A stretch of 64,000 nucleotides of DNA from Psychrobacter sp. 4Dc. Lineage in GTDB: Bacteria > Pseudomonadota > Gammaproteobacteria > Pseudomonadales > Moraxellaceae. A program made the translations under genes and the position numbers. Under the pieces are notes generated by a model. The model had not been told where the DNA came from. It did no database searches and saw only the letters and a list, made by a program, of their open reading frames with translations. Within the stretch, counting starts at the first letter, position 1. Every line of letters begins with the position of its first letter. Positions 35,195-44,921 of this stretch are shown here, piece after piece. The stretch is taken from assembly GCF_002836715.1 (NCBI RefSeq), contig NZ_PJAT01000065.1:1-64000 (forward strand), given 5' to 3'.

Positions 35195-36091
35195 ATGTAC
35201 TCAAGCAATCTATCTGAACAAGTTAAGTCCACTATCCAAAATCGCCATGCGCTAAACTTGGACAGCTCACAAGCCATTAGAACGGCGTTTTTTATCTCAG
35301 ATGGCACAGCTATTACGGCTGAGACACTTGGACGCGCTATTTTGAGTCAGTTTGCCTCGGTTCCTTTTGAAACAAGAGTATTGCCATACGTCGATAGCTT
35401 AGAGCGTGCGGAAGATGCGGTTGAACAAATCAATATGGCGTATCAGCGTGATGGTTCATTGCCATTGGTGTTTGATACGATCGTCAATCCAGAGATTCGT
35501 GAAAAAATTAACTCGGCACACAGCTGTAACTTAGATATGTATGAAGGTCTGATTGGCCGTGTTGCAGAAGAGACTGGCGTAGAGCCAGATGGTCATTCAG
35601 GGCATGCACATGATGATGTCGATTCTGAAACCTATAAAGAGCGTATCGATGCAGTGCATTTTGCCTTAGACAATGACGATGGCGCGCGTACTCGTCACTA
35701 TAATGCAGCCGATATTATTTTGGTGGGTGTGTCGCGCTCTGGTAAGACGCCGACTTCTTTATACTTAGCATTACAATTCGGTATTCGAGCGGCTAACTAT
35801 CCTTTGACCGAAGATGATTTGTACGACAATCAGTTGCCGAAAGCATTGCGTGAGCATAAAGACAAGCTGTTTGGTTTGCTTATTGATACTGATCGCTTAG
35901 TAAAAATCCGTCAGGAGCGCCGTGCAGGCAGCCGTTATTCAAGCTATCAGCAATGCCAGCAAGAGCAGCGCGCGATTCAGGGTATCTATATCACGCATGG
36001 TATTCCAAGCTTAGATGTATCAGAGATGTCTGTTGAAGAGATTGCCACGCGTATTTTGCAGATGACAGGTCTCAAACGCCGTATTGGATAA
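35195..36091 (+). CDS. ppsR: PEP synthase regulatory protein (kinase/pyrophosphorylase)
   Basis: 298 residues with GAGGTG 8 bases upstream of the start. DUF299-family features are clear: RTAFFISDGTAITAETLGRA at the start, the P-loop VGVSRSGKTPTSLYLALQFG near residue 178, ANYPLTEDDLYDNQLPKALR, and RAGSRYSSYQQCQQEQRA. PpsR inactivates PpsA by ADP-dependent phosphorylation of a Thr next to the catalytic His and reactivates it by Pi-dependent dephosphorylation. The length is about 20 residues over the E. coli protein, with an insertion rich in His and Asp (DGHSGHAHDDVD) around residue 130. It is divergent from its target ppsA. Confidence 0.95.
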   Translation: MYSSNLSEQVKSTIQNRHALNLDSSQAIRTAFFISDGTAITAETLGRAILSQFASVPFETRVLPYVDSLERAEDAVEQINMAYQRDGSLPLVFDTIVNPEIREKINSAHSCNLDMYEGLIGRVAEETGVEPDGHSGHAHDDVDSETYKERIDAVHFALDNDDGARTRHYNAADIILVGVSRSGKTPTSLYLALQFGIRAANYPLTEDDLYDNQLPKALREHKDKLFGLLIDTDRLVKIRQERRAGSRYSSYQQCQQEQRAIQGIYITHGIPSLDVSEMSVEEIATRILQMTGLKRRIG

Positions 36092-36242
36092 TTAGAGTTT
36101 TTGGTAGTAATCGCTCTATGTCAATGTTGTAAAAACCACACTTACGGCTTATGGTGAGCTGAATTTCAATAGCTTGCCTAAGTTTAAGCATATTAACTCG
36201 TACATAAATATATAAATAGAATCAACAAATAAAGAGGACATC

Positions 36243-37892
36243 ATGGTAAGTAAAAGTGCAAGCGACGAGACCAACGATACTGGTAAAGATATTCATACCG
36301 AAGTATCAAATAAATCTAGTGGACACGTGCCAAGCCCTGAACATACCGAAGGTAAGAACAAAAAAGAAAAGATAGAGCAGACCCACGAGCAAGTGACCGA
36401 TGATGTTATGCATCATCCTGACTTAGTGAATCCGCTCGATGACACACGAATCGATATTAAATCTGGTTTTACCAAAGACTCTCGTCGTTTAAAAAGTGAC
36501 GACCATGAGTATGAGTATGATGCCGTTGTTTTAGGGGCGGGACCTGCTGGTGAAGCCGCTGCCATGAAGCTAATTAAGTCTGGTAAAAGAGTCGTGGTCG
36601 TCGATCCGCGTGATCAAGTAGGGGGTAACTCTACTCACGTTGGTACAATTCCAAGTAAAGCATTGCGCCAATCTGTATTTAACTTGATTAATTTCCGCCG
36701 CGATCCAATGTTTACCAAGGCGATGGAATATAAGCAAGTACCGCTAAATGAAGTACTCGCCAAAGCGCGTCAAGTTATCCGTCGTCAAGTCAGTACGCAT
36801 ACACGCTTTTATGAGCGCAACCGTATCGAAGTCATTCAAGGTTGGGCAAGTTTCATTGACGCACATACGCTACGTATTGAAGTCGATGAAAATGTTTATG
36901 AAACCATCACTTTCAATAAAGCCATTATCACTGTCGGTAGTCGTCCTTACCGCCCTGAGATTTTAGACTTTAACCATCCACGTGTATTTGACTCTGACAA
37001 AATCTTGCAAATGGATTATGTGGTCAAAAAAATCATCATTTATGGTGCAGGGGTGATTGGTTGTGAGTATGCGTCTATCTTTACTGGCCTTGGCTACAAA
37101 GTTGATCTAATCAATAACCAAGATCAATTGCTCAACTACTTAGACAGCGAAATCAGTGATGCCATCGCGCATGACTTTAGACAGTTCGGTGTGCTTATCC
37201 GTAGTAACGAAGAGATTGATCATCTAGAAACTCATGATGATTATGTAGTCTTGCACCTAAAGAGTGGTAAGCGCATCAAATCTGATGCCATTCTTTGGTC
37301 AAATGGTCGCTCAGGTAACACCGAAGGCTTAAACTTAGAAGCCATTGGGCTAAAAGCAAATGGCCGTGGTCAGTTAAAAGTAGATGACACTTACTGTACT
37401 GACGTCGACAATATTTATGCTGCTGGTGACGTAATCGGCTGGCCATCACTAGCCTCTGCTGCCTATGACCAAGGTCGCTGTGCCGCTGCCTTTATGGTTG
37501 GTGATAGTGATGCTGAGCCAGTATCTAGTGTACCGACGGGTATCTATACGATTCCTGAAATCTCTTGTATCGGTAAGACAGAGCAAGAGCTCACGGATGA
37601 AAAAGTTCCATATGAAGTGGGTCAGGCGTTCTTTAAACATCTGGCACGTGCCCAAATTATCGGTGAACGTTCGGGCGTATTAAAAATATTGTTCCATCGT
37701 GATACGTTAGAAATTCTAGGTATCCATTGCTACGGTAACCACGCTTCAGAGATTATTCATATCGGTCAAGCAGTGATGAAGTGCAAGAGTAACAATACGC
37801 TTGAATACTTTGTAAATACGACTTTCAACTATCCCACGATGGCAGAAGCATACCGTGTGGCAGCATTGAATGGTTTGAACCGAGTGTTTTAA
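36243..37892 (+). CDS. sthA: Soluble pyridine nucleotide transhydrogenase (Si-specific)
   Basis: 549 residues, ATG at 36243 with AGAGGA upstream. The FAD domain starts at about residue 90 ([18 protein letters not shown]). The region [19 protein letters not shown] replaces the redox-active Cys pair of related disulphide reductases with Thr and Ser, which is characteristic of SthA. NAD binding ([16 protein letters not shown]) and the dimerisation domain follow, ending with [17 protein letters not shown]. The enzyme interconverts NADPH and NADH in the cytosol. About 83 extra hydrophilic N-terminal residues (rich in Ser, Lys, Glu, His) precede the usual start; no alternative start with a ribosome site removes them. 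Confidence 0.94.
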   Translation: MVSKSASDETNDTGKDIHTEVSNKSSGHVPSPEHTEGKNKKEKIEQTHEQVTDDVMHHPDLVNPLDDTRIDIKSGFTKDSRRLKSDDHEYEYDAVVLGAGPAGEAAAMKLIKSGKRVVVVDPRDQVGGNSTHVGTIPSKALRQSVFNLINFRRDPMFTKAMEYKQVPLNEVLAKARQVIRRQVSTHTRFYERNRIEVIQGWASFIDAHTLRIEVDENVYETITFNKAIITVGSRPYRPEILDFNHPRVFDSDKILQMDYVVKKIIIYGAGVIGCEYASIFTGLGYKVDLINNQDQLLNYLDSEISDAIAHDFRQFGVLIRSNEEIDHLETHDDYVVLHLKSGKRIKSDAILWSNGRSGNTEGLNLEAIGLKANGRGQLKVDDTYCTDVDNIYAAGDVIGWPSLASAAYDQGRCAAAFMVGDSDAEPVSSVPTGIYTIPEISCIGKTEQELTDEKVPYEVGQAFFKHLARAQIIGERSGVLKILFHRDTLEILGIHCYGNHASEIIHIGQAVMKCKSNNTLEYFVNTTFNYPTMAEAYRVAALNGLNRVF

Positions 37893-37918
37893 ACCACCGC
37901 TATTTATATTGTATAAAT

Positions 37919-37957
37919 AAAAAAGCGCCTACTACTATTAGCAGGCGCTTTTTTTAT
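37919..37957 (+). terminator. Terminator between sthA and the ABC-2 permease genes
   Basis: Stem AAAGCGCCTACT/AGCAGGCGCTTT with one mismatch, flanked by an A-run on the left and a T7 run on the right, so it can serve both convergent units. Confidence 0.85.
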
Positions 37958-37984
37958 GCTCATAGATTTCATTAATTTGAGGAT

Positions 37985-39175
37985 TTATAAATAGGCTTTT
38001 CTTTGCGGAATACGCTTGCGTAAAAATAGCAATAAAACAAAATAGAGCAACCACAAGCCAGCCAACGCATAAAATCCTATAGCGACTTGAGAAACACTGG
38101 CACCCATTTGGTTAAGCTGTACAGAGGTATTGATTGCAGGCGTAGTCGGTACCAGCCAACGTAGTACTTGTAATACTTGAGGCAATTGGTCTGCTGGCCA
38201 AGGGTAGCCGCTTAAGAAGAATATCGGTAAGGAGATAAAAATTAAGATCTGCATACTGCGCTCACGCTGCCGGAACCATAATCCGAGCACGCAGCCGAGC
38301 GTTGCGACTGTCGGACAAAATAGTGCTAAAAACAGCAGCGTACCAAGCATGTTTTGTCCGCGTGGATAATGATGTAGCTCAAACGCCCACCCATAATAAA
38401 AGCAGCCAACGATAAAGCTAAGTGAGCTCAAAGCCCCAATACGTCCTAACCAGCCACGTACACTCGTACTGTGACGGCGCTGTTCATACCATGTGCCAAT
38501 CAGCATCGCAGTCGCCATTAAAAGTGTCTGCTGTAAGATAATAATAGAGACAGCTGGTACAACATAAGCACCATAGCCTTCGGTTTGGTTATACAGTGGC
38601 ATAATCCGTAGCGGTACGGCTTGAGTATTCTGTGCTGCGGTAGGTGCATAAGCGCCTTTCGCAATGCTTTTCTTTACCTTGATACCAGCCGATACCGTAC
38701 CTACTGCTTGAGAGAACCCCAGTTGGACGTTTTTATTTAAAATAAAATAACCGCCATTACCCAGTACGCTGACGTGCGCTTGCTCTCCAGACTGAACTTG
38801 CTCTTCGAGACCAGCTGGGATCACCATATATCCTGCAATTTGATCTGACCATATGGCTTCTTTGGCAGCCTGCTCATTGATAAATCGTTCAGTATCTAAA
38901 TATGGGCTAGCACTCGCATAGCGAACGAGAGTACCCGATAAGTTGCTGTTGTCATGATCAATGATACCTACTGGCACATGGTTGACTACCTCAGATGAGT
39001 AAGGCCAAGGATAGAAAAACCCATAGATAATAGGAGCAATAATCAACATCAAAAGTACGCCTTTATCGCCAAAGACGTCTTTGAAAGTTTGAATAAAGCT
39101 GTTCCAAAAACCTTGTGGGGCGGGGGTGACTGTTGATTTGGTTTTTGAGTGTGTATTGTTTGATTGTGCAGACAT
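37985..39175 (-). CDS. ABC-2-type membrane permease (second subunit)
   Basis: 396 residues from the ATG at 39175, whose A is shared with the stop of the preceding gene (TGATG), a strong coupling signal; a more upstream ATG would overlap by 16 bases. One N-terminal membrane segment (LLMLIIAPIIYGFFYPWPYS) is followed by a large periplasmic domain (VPVGIIDHDNSNLSGTLVRY) and five C-terminal spans. The layout is that of ABC-2 exporter permeases such as YhhJ or YbhR. It would pair with the next permease and the HlyD adaptor in one export complex. No cognate ATPase is encoded nearby. Confidence 0.85.
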   Translation of the reverse strand: MSAQSNNTHSKTKSTVTPAPQGFWNSFIQTFKDVFGDKGVLLMLIIAPIIYGFFYPWPYSSEVVNHVPVGIIDHDNSNLSGTLVRYASASPYLDTERFINEQAAKEAIWSDQIAGYMVIPAGLEEQVQSGEQAHVSVLGNGGYFILNKNVQLGFSQAVGTVSAGIKVKKSIAKGAYAPTAAQNTQAVPLRIMPLYNQTEGYGAYVVPAVSIIILQQTLLMATAMLIGTWYEQRRHSTSVRGWLGRIGALSSLSFIVGCFYYGWAFELHHYPRGQNMLGTLLFLALFCPTVATLGCVLGLWFRQRERSMQILIFISLPIFFLSGYPWPADQLPQVLQVLRWLVPTTPAINTSVQLNQMGASVSQVAIGFYALAGLWLLYFVLLLFLRKRIPQRKAYL

Positions 39176-40482
39176 CAGCGTGCTCCCCAACGTTCAGGAT
39201 GCGCCAATGCGCGTTTGGTTAATAGTGCTGCAAATAGTAGCGCTATTATAGCTGCAAGCATGAGGCCATAGACGATAGGTAAAGATATGGCGATCGGGGC
39301 TTGCATTTGTAACTGTGCAATATGGAGCTTTAGATAATGCGTTAGCGGTAGGGCATTTGACCAATATTGCGCGCTATCACTAATCGCAATATATGGAAAC
39401 GTAACACCGGCAAAAGCGTAAGAAGGCGCTGAAATAAATCCAGTAGTCGATAGACCCATACGTAATGAAAAAGAATTCAAAGTAAAAATAGCACCTAGCC
39501 AAAATGACAATGTCATTAAGCACAAAAACCCAGCATAGACTGCCATGAGAGACATGATGTTGATATTCTGATTGGACGTTGCCAGCCACAATATCAACGC
39601 TGACCACAAGCTATATGCCAGTATTGGCCAAAAGTATTTACCTAATAAGCCAAATACTAAAACTGATAAGCTGACCGAATGGGGCATTTTTGCATTCAAT
39701 GATGCTTTGTTATCGCTGCTATCTTGTTTGGTTGATAGCGAAGCTGTCGTTTTTGAGGCTTTAGATAAAGTTAGACTAGGTTTGCCTGTATCAATAAAAC
39801 GGTACCAGCGACCGATATTCTTATCACGTAACTCGCGGCCAATCGTAGTTGCGCCAATGACCATCGCCAATATATGTAATAAGGCAGGTATGACAGTCGA
39901 TGCCAAAAACTGCTGATAATTGGTCGCAGCATTGAATAAGCTAATACGCTGCACACTGATAGGCGCATAAGCCGTCATCGCTTGTGATGGCGCTACGCCT
40001 TGTTTGACCAATCGCTTGATCTCTACACCTGCGGATAATGTACTAGCGACCGCTTGGACACCTGCCTGAATAATACCAGAGTGCGTACCGTACTGTGCAT
40101 TAACTTGTAGAGTCAACGGAGCAGGCTGGCTCGATAAGATATTACGAGAAAAGTCCTCTGGGATAATGACGACAGCGTAAATATCGCGCTGTAAAATGGC
40201 AGCCTCTGCATCCGCTTGGGAGTAATACAACTGTCTGACCGTCAAAGTAGGACTGGCCTCTAAGTAACGGACGGCAGTATTGGCAACAGCGCTGTTGTCT
40301 TGATCGATGACTCCGATAGGCAAATCGGTAATTTGAGTCTGTGAAAATATCCACCATATTAGCAGCACCGTTGCCAGTGGTATCCATATCACCATGCTAA
40401 AGTCCCAGTGATTTTTTGCCAAAAAACGGCGCTCGTAGGCTGCACTTCGTAAAAAAGCCTCACTTAACTTAGTCAAGTGCAT
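39175..40482 (-). CDS. ABC-2-type membrane permease (first subunit)
   Basis: 435 residues, starting 3 bases after the HlyD gene's stop. The topology matches its downstream neighbour: N-terminal span (FSMVIWIPLATVLLIWWIFS), a periplasmic domain with LPIGVIDQDNSAVANTAVRY, and C-terminal spans. A hydrophilic insertion (about residues 230-265: SLTLSKASKTTASLSTKQDS) lies between membrane segments. The two permeases share the GVIDxDNS pattern and probably arose by duplication, acting as a heterodimer. Family members export drugs, polymers or other substrates; the substrate here is unknown. Confidence 0.85.
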   Translation of the reverse strand: MHLTKLSEAFLRSAAYERRFLAKNHWDFSMVIWIPLATVLLIWWIFSQTQITDLPIGVIDQDNSAVANTAVRYLEASPTLTVRQLYYSQADAEAAILQRDIYAVVIIPEDFSRNILSSQPAPLTLQVNAQYGTHSGIIQAGVQAVASTLSAGVEIKRLVKQGVAPSQAMTAYAPISVQRISLFNAATNYQQFLASTVIPALLHILAMVIGATTIGRELRDKNIGRWYRFIDTGKPSLTLSKASKTTASLSTKQDSSDNKASLNAKMPHSVSLSVLVFGLLGKYFWPILAYSLWSALILWLATSNQNINIMSLMAVYAGFLCLMTLSFWLGAIFTLNSFSLRMGLSTTGFISAPSYAFAGVTFPYIAISDSAQYWSNALPLTHYLKLHIAQLQMQAPIAISLPIVYGLMLAAIIALLFAALLTKRALAHPERWGAR

Positions 40483-40485
40483 GGC

Positions 40486-41685
40486 TTACTCTTGGTTCTG
40501 ATTGACAGGAGTAGGATTGATACGTACGACCACACTCATACCTGAGCGGATACGGGCATCGGGCTTAGATGGTCGTGCCTTTACCTCAAAAGTACGCACA
40601 TCAAAACCATCATCGTTGTTGGTCGGACGCCAAGTGGCAAAGTCTGATAAGGTCGATGTCGCATAGACGGTAAACTGTTTTGTATAAGGCTTATCCGCTG
40701 ATGACAGCGCTGGGATAGTACCGGTAAATGTCTGACCAATAGCAAATTGATTTAAATAAGACTCAGTGACGTTAAGTACCACCCATTGGTCGTTGGTATC
40801 CACCAACGTCAAAAGCGGAACCCCTTGACCGATGACTTCTCCAGCACTCACGATGACATTATCGACGATACCAGCGATAGGACTTCTTAGGTTCGCTTCC
40901 TCTTTTGCTACTAGCGCTTCATCGAGTTTTGCATCGACCTGTGCGACTTGTGCAGTGGCCGCTGACTTATCTTCAGTACGTGCGCCTTCTAGCGCCAGAT
41001 CATACTGCAAGCGGGCTGCTTCGGTTTGGTCTTGAGTAGCGAGATATTGCGCATACGCCTCATCGCGCTTTTGTCGCGCCATCAGTCCTTCTTCGTAAAG
41101 GCGATTGACACGCTGATAGGTGTTTTCTGCCAAGTCAGACGCCGCTTTATTGGCTTGCCAAGCGGCTTTTGCTTGGGCGATTTCTTGCGGGCGCGCACCA
41201 TTTTCTGCTTTGTCTAATTGGCTTTGCGCGATTTGTTTACCAGCACGTGCTTGATTAATCTTGGCATTAATCTCAGGCGAATCCATCTCAACTAATTGCT
41301 GACCAACCGTTACTGTATCGCCCTCTGTTACCATAATTTGGGCAATACGCCCTGGTACTTTTGCAGCGATCGACGTTTGCTGCATTTGCATTTGACCCTG
41401 CAGCGTAATAACTTCTGGCTCGCTATGCGCATTACTTTTGTATAGGCCATACGCAATCGTACCGAGGACAATCAGTATGAATAGTGCAAGTAATCCTTTT
41501 TTCATACGTGCAGATTTGTCAGTTTTAGAGGCATCACGATTATAAGTAGGTGTCGGTTGCTCTGGTTCAATATCAGACACGTTTTCTACAGGATCGACTG
41601 AATTTTGTGTATCTTGAGAGGTCACTGACTCGGTTGCATCAGCTGATTTATTTGAGTCGTCTGATTCGCGTGGTAATTCTGTCAT
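40486..41685 (-). CDS. HlyD-family membrane fusion protein
   Basis: 399 residues with AGGA upstream. A cytoplasmic N-terminus of about 60 residues, rich in Ser, Asp and Glu, leads to one membrane span (GLLALFILIVLGTIAYGLYK). The biotinyl-lipoyl motif VPGRIAQIMVTEGDTVTVGQ follows, then a long coiled-coil hairpin (about residues 140-260, Gln/Ala/Glu-rich) and the second lipoyl half (LRSPIAGIVDNVIVSAGEVI). The C-terminal beta-barrel ends RIRSGMSVVVRI. It links inner-membrane transporters to an outer-membrane channel. It precedes two ABC-2 permeases and follows a BrkB gene by 48 bp. Confidence 0.92.
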   Translation of the reverse strand: MTELPRESDDSNKSADATESVTSQDTQNSVDPVENVSDIEPEQPTPTYNRDASKTDKSARMKKGLLALFILIVLGTIAYGLYKSNAHSEPEVITLQGQMQMQQTSIAAKVPGRIAQIMVTEGDTVTVGQQLVEMDSPEINAKINQARAGKQIAQSQLDKAENGARPQEIAQAKAAWQANKAASDLAENTYQRVNRLYEEGLMARQKRDEAYAQYLATQDQTEAARLQYDLALEGARTEDKSAATAQVAQVDAKLDEALVAKEEANLRSPIAGIVDNVIVSAGEVIGQGVPLLTLVDTNDQWVVLNVTESYLNQFAIGQTFTGTIPALSSADKPYTKQFTVYATSTLSDFATWRPTNNDDGFDVRTFEVKARPSKPDARIRSGMSVVVRINPTPVNQNQE

Positions 41686-41733
41686 GACAATGAGATTCCT
41701 AAAGCAACAAAGTTGAAAATAAAGGGCTTATTA

Positions 41734-42600
41734 CTAGTACACTCGAAACGCATAAGGCTTGGCGTTGTCTATGGTTTCAGAATTAAAAATAGCACCAAGA
41801 GCGACGATAAATGCTGAATAATATAGCCACAGCATAATGACCACAGCAGCTGAAAGCGCGCCAAACTCAGCACTATAGTTATTAAAATTTTGCACATAAA
41901 TTGAAAACAAGATGGACAATATAATCCATAAAACCGTTGCCAGCGCAGCGCCCGGCATTAGTTTCTTGAGAGCGACGGCATCACGATTTGGGGCTAGACG
42001 ATAAAGGCCCAAAAAGCTTAAGAATATGATACCTGTCAATATGGGCCACCTGCTCCAAAGCGCAATTGTTTTAGCTATCTGAGGGAAAGGAAAGTAGGCC
42101 GCCCCCAAAGGAATAATCGCGATAGAGGAGACCGCGATAATCAATACGACTACTGCTGCAAAGGTCAAACCAACTGCGCGAATCATGCTTTGTACAAAAC
42201 TACGCTCCTGAGTAATATGAAACGCAAGGTTAATAAGAATAATTAAAGACTTAATACCTTTAGAGCCCGCATAAAGTGCGAGCAAGGACGAGATAAGCAG
42301 GCTAAAAGTCAGAGCAGACGTAGTCGTAGAAACCAACTCGCTCAGACGGGAGTTGAGCACTTCATATACTGTATCAGGTATAAATTGACTCAAAAGCGCG
42401 ATTTGCTCTTGCATCTCGGCAGGAGAAAACGCAAGACCATAAAGTAGGACAAACACAGCCATCACGGGAAAAATTGATAAGAATCCAAAGAAACCTACGC
42501 TTGCGCAATGCGCCCAAACATTAGAGTTATTGGCAATACGCCACGTTTCTAGTAACGTCTGTAGCCAGTTTTTTACCGATTTAGAGGTCAATTTTTTCAT
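41734..42600 (-). CDS. YihY/BrkB-family inner-membrane protein
   Basis: 288 residues with six predicted membrane segments. Family patterns are visible: AHCASVGFFGFLSIFPVMAV near residue 31, the central GSKGIKSLIILINLAFHI, and the C-terminal YSAEFGALSAAVVIMLWLYY. BrkB/YihY proteins are integral membrane proteins of unsettled function, once wrongly called ribonuclease BN. It lies between the TolC and HlyD genes on the same strand with short gaps (101 and 48 bp), suggesting co-transcription. Whether it takes part in the exporter is unknown. The ribosome site is weak. Confidence 0.88.
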   Translation of the reverse strand: MKKLTSKSVKNWLQTLLETWRIANNSNVWAHCASVGFFGFLSIFPVMAVFVLLYGLAFSPAEMQEQIALLSQFIPDTVYEVLNSRLSELVSTTTSALTFSLLISSLLALYAGSKGIKSLIILINLAFHITQERSFVQSMIRAVGLTFAAVVVLIIAVSSIAIIPLGAAYFPFPQIAKTIALWSRWPILTGIIFLSFLGLYRLAPNRDAVALKKLMPGAALATVLWIILSILFSIYVQNFNNYSAEFGALSAAVVIMLWLYYSAFIVALGAIFNSETIDNAKPYAFRVY

Positions 42601-42701
42601 AAAAGCAGCTGTTCATAATAGGATTGGTAATAGTATTTTCGATGTGACTTTAGAGTAATACAAAGCGTTTATCATCATGACTTATGGCTTCTCGCGTTAC
42701 A

Positions 42702-44360
42702 TCATTGCTCAGTATATAAAGTAGGCAGTTGAATGTCAGCGGCATTGAGATAAGCATTAAAAGCAAGTGGCGTACCACAGCTTTGCATGAGGGCAGCCAG
42801 TGACTGTACATAGTCATTAGCAGCCTGTGCTTGCTCGGTACGTGCTTTAAGCGATTGCGTTTGTGCTTGCACTACGTCAACTGTGGTATTTACACCTTCT
42901 TGTAATCCTAAGCGACGTAGTCGTAATACTTCTGCTGCTAAATCAACATTACTTTGCAATGCCTGATAGCGTGATTGAGCATTATTGACATCGTGCCAGT
43001 TTTTTTCTACCAGTAGCAATAAATTGTCACTGACTTCAATCTCAGAGAGGTCGGCCTGACGTATTTTGGCACTACTGGATGCTAATGATGCGGCTTTATC
43101 GAGTCCGCCCCATAGTTTCCAACTGGCAGATATACCAGCGACCCAGCTTGGATCTTTCTCTACCTGACCATAACCGTATAGCAATACCGTAGGCTTGTAG
43201 CCCGTATCTGATAGCGCATGTAACTGCTGAGCCTGTGCCCGCTTGGCTGCAACTTTTTGCAGTCCGGGATGGTTATTTAGTGCCAAGTCCTGAAAGTAGC
43301 TTACATCTGGTAGAGGGCGACTAGAGACAAACAAAGGCGTGGTTGGTTTGATACGATAGTCGGTACGCAGTAGACGCTGTAGCGCAATCATAGCTAGGCG
43401 CGCGTCATTATTGGCATTGACGGATTCACTCTTGGCATCCGCAAGCGCTGACTGTGCTTCTAGTCTATCGACACGTGAGATAAAACCTTCTTCAAACAGA
43501 CGCTCGGCCATATGGTCGGTCTGTTGCAATGTATCGTAAGCGTCTTCTCGTAAGTAAGCAGCGATAATCGCTAGCTGTGCCTTAAAATAACGCTCAATTA
43601 ACGTATTATAAAGCTCATTTTTATCCAGTACGCTATCAGCCATCGCTTCTTGTGTACGTGCATCCGAGGCGCCAGTCAATGCGTCTGTACGCCCAGCAGT
43701 ATAAATAGGCCAAACGACACCAAGACCTGCACCCGACGTAGAGCCTGAGCGCTTGAAGTTATAAGAGTCGGGAATACGCTCACCGACCAGCTCACCAAAG
43801 TCTGGTAGGTCTGCTGTCGGAGGGACTATGTTATCTACGCCATTGTTTACTTCGTTCACGATACCGCTTCTGAGAGAAGATAAATCTATATCCTCATCTA
43901 AATGATAGGCACTGGCAGATACTCGAGCAAATACGAGCGGATTGTCGATGGTTCTGAGTGCGTCAGTTTGGTATTCGCTGGCAGCAATCGCTGCTTGATT
44001 GGCAGCAATTTTAGGTGATACTTGTACCAGCAGCTTTTGCGCTTGCTCTAAGCTCAAAAAGCTTGAGACGTCTAGTGCGTAGCTGTTATCGACTGTTTTA
44101 TGTGTAATAGGGTCCACAAGCGTAGACAGTGCCTGCGATTTAGCCTTATTAGGGTTTGGTACTGTAAGAAAAGGCGCGACAGCTGGTTTATCATTCTCAG
44201 TCAGACTATTAGCATCTATGATTTGTGTCACAGCCACTGGTGTAACATCATCTGACACTTCTATACTGTCAGCGTCAGTGCTTGCGTAAGTCATGACAGG
44301 CACGCTCATGACTGCAACTGTCATCATAGCAGTCGGTAGCGCTGATAAAATGAATTTCAT
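42702..44360 (-). CDS. TolC-family outer-membrane efflux channel
   Basis: 552 residues with a signal peptide (MKFILSALPTAMMTVAVMSV, cleavage after TYAS). Two outer-membrane-efflux repeats follow, each with long alpha-helical stretches: about 125-330 (LSLEQAQKLLVQVSPKIAAN, TLIERYFKAQLAIIAAYLRE) and about 335-540 (NHPGLQKVAAKRAQAQQLHA, VDVVQAQTQSLKARTEQAQA). TolC trimers form the exit duct for tripartite exporters. It heads the minus-strand block with BrkB, HlyD and two ABC-2 permeases and is likely their outer-membrane partner. A proline- and acid-containing N-terminal segment of about 60 residues precedes the conserved region. Confidence 0.92.
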   Translation of the reverse strand: MKFILSALPTAMMTVAVMSVPVMTYASTDADSIEVSDDVTPVAVTQIIDANSLTENDKPAVAPFLTVPNPNKAKSQALSTLVDPITHKTVDNSYALDVSSFLSLEQAQKLLVQVSPKIAANQAAIAASEYQTDALRTIDNPLVFARVSASAYHLDEDIDLSSLRSGIVNEVNNGVDNIVPPTADLPDFGELVGERIPDSYNFKRSGSTSGAGLGVVWPIYTAGRTDALTGASDARTQEAMADSVLDKNELYNTLIERYFKAQLAIIAAYLREDAYDTLQQTDHMAERLFEEGFISRVDRLEAQSALADAKSESVNANNDARLAMIALQRLLRTDYRIKPTTPLFVSSRPLPDVSYFQDLALNNHPGLQKVAAKRAQAQQLHALSDTGYKPTVLLYGYGQVEKDPSWVAGISASWKLWGGLDKAASLASSSAKIRQADLSEIEVSDNLLLLVEKNWHDVNNAQSRYQALQSNVDLAAEVLRLRRLGLQEGVNTTVDVVQAQTQSLKARTEQAQAANDYVQSLAALMQSCGTPLAFNAYLNAADIQLPTLYTEQ

Positions 44361-44807
44361 AAGTCACATAAGCCATTAATTAGAATGTAAGGTATTATAA
44401 AATAAGGAACAGCACCGATAGGTTTCATTGCTCAGGATATAAAGTTGCTGAACTATTATAGACTATTTGCTAGCTAGCGAAAGAATGATGCTTAAATAAA
44501 TCATTCATATTCTAATATAAAAATACGTCTATATTAAAAGTGCTAACAAGCGGTCATTCGTCATAAGAGGTACACTGTAGAGCCACAATGGTGACGGGTC
44601 AATGCTCAGTATTTTGCCGTTTTCTATTGTGCGACCAGTAGCGGTATGATAGAGGATTGATTTAATTTTTAAATATCTGTTTATAAGTAACAACATAGCC
44701 AACAAGACGTTTTCAATTCAAGCAATTTATTTTTAGTTAGATTTTGTTTTTAATCTCATTATGAAAAATTTAGGCAGTAATTAACAAATAGAAAATGCTC
44801 AATAAGC
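44361..44807. other. tolC-glpK divergent intergenic region
   Basis: Non-coding AT-rich DNA containing promoters for the exporter block and, nearer the repeat tract, for glpK. No operator recognised. Confidence 0.45.
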
Positions 44808-44866
44808 ATCAGTCAATCAGTCAATCAGTCAATCAGTCAATCAGTCAATCAGTCAATCAGTCAATG
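44808..44866 (+). repeat. Octanucleotide tandem repeat upstream of glpK
   Basis: The unit AGTCAATC occurs six times perfectly from 44811 to 44858, with a seventh copy differing in its last base (44859-44866) and a partial unit (ATC) before. It ends 55 bases before the glpK start codon, so it lies in or next to the promoter. Such tracts expand and contract by slippage. Confidence 0.95.
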
Positions 44867-44921
44867 AATAGTCACTAAATGGCTATCAAACAGAATAAAC
44901 AATATTAGCAGAGGATGTGTC

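Noticed and set aside
44808-44866. CRISPR array
   Set aside because: The units are contiguous 8-mers without spacers, so this is a simple tandem repeat.
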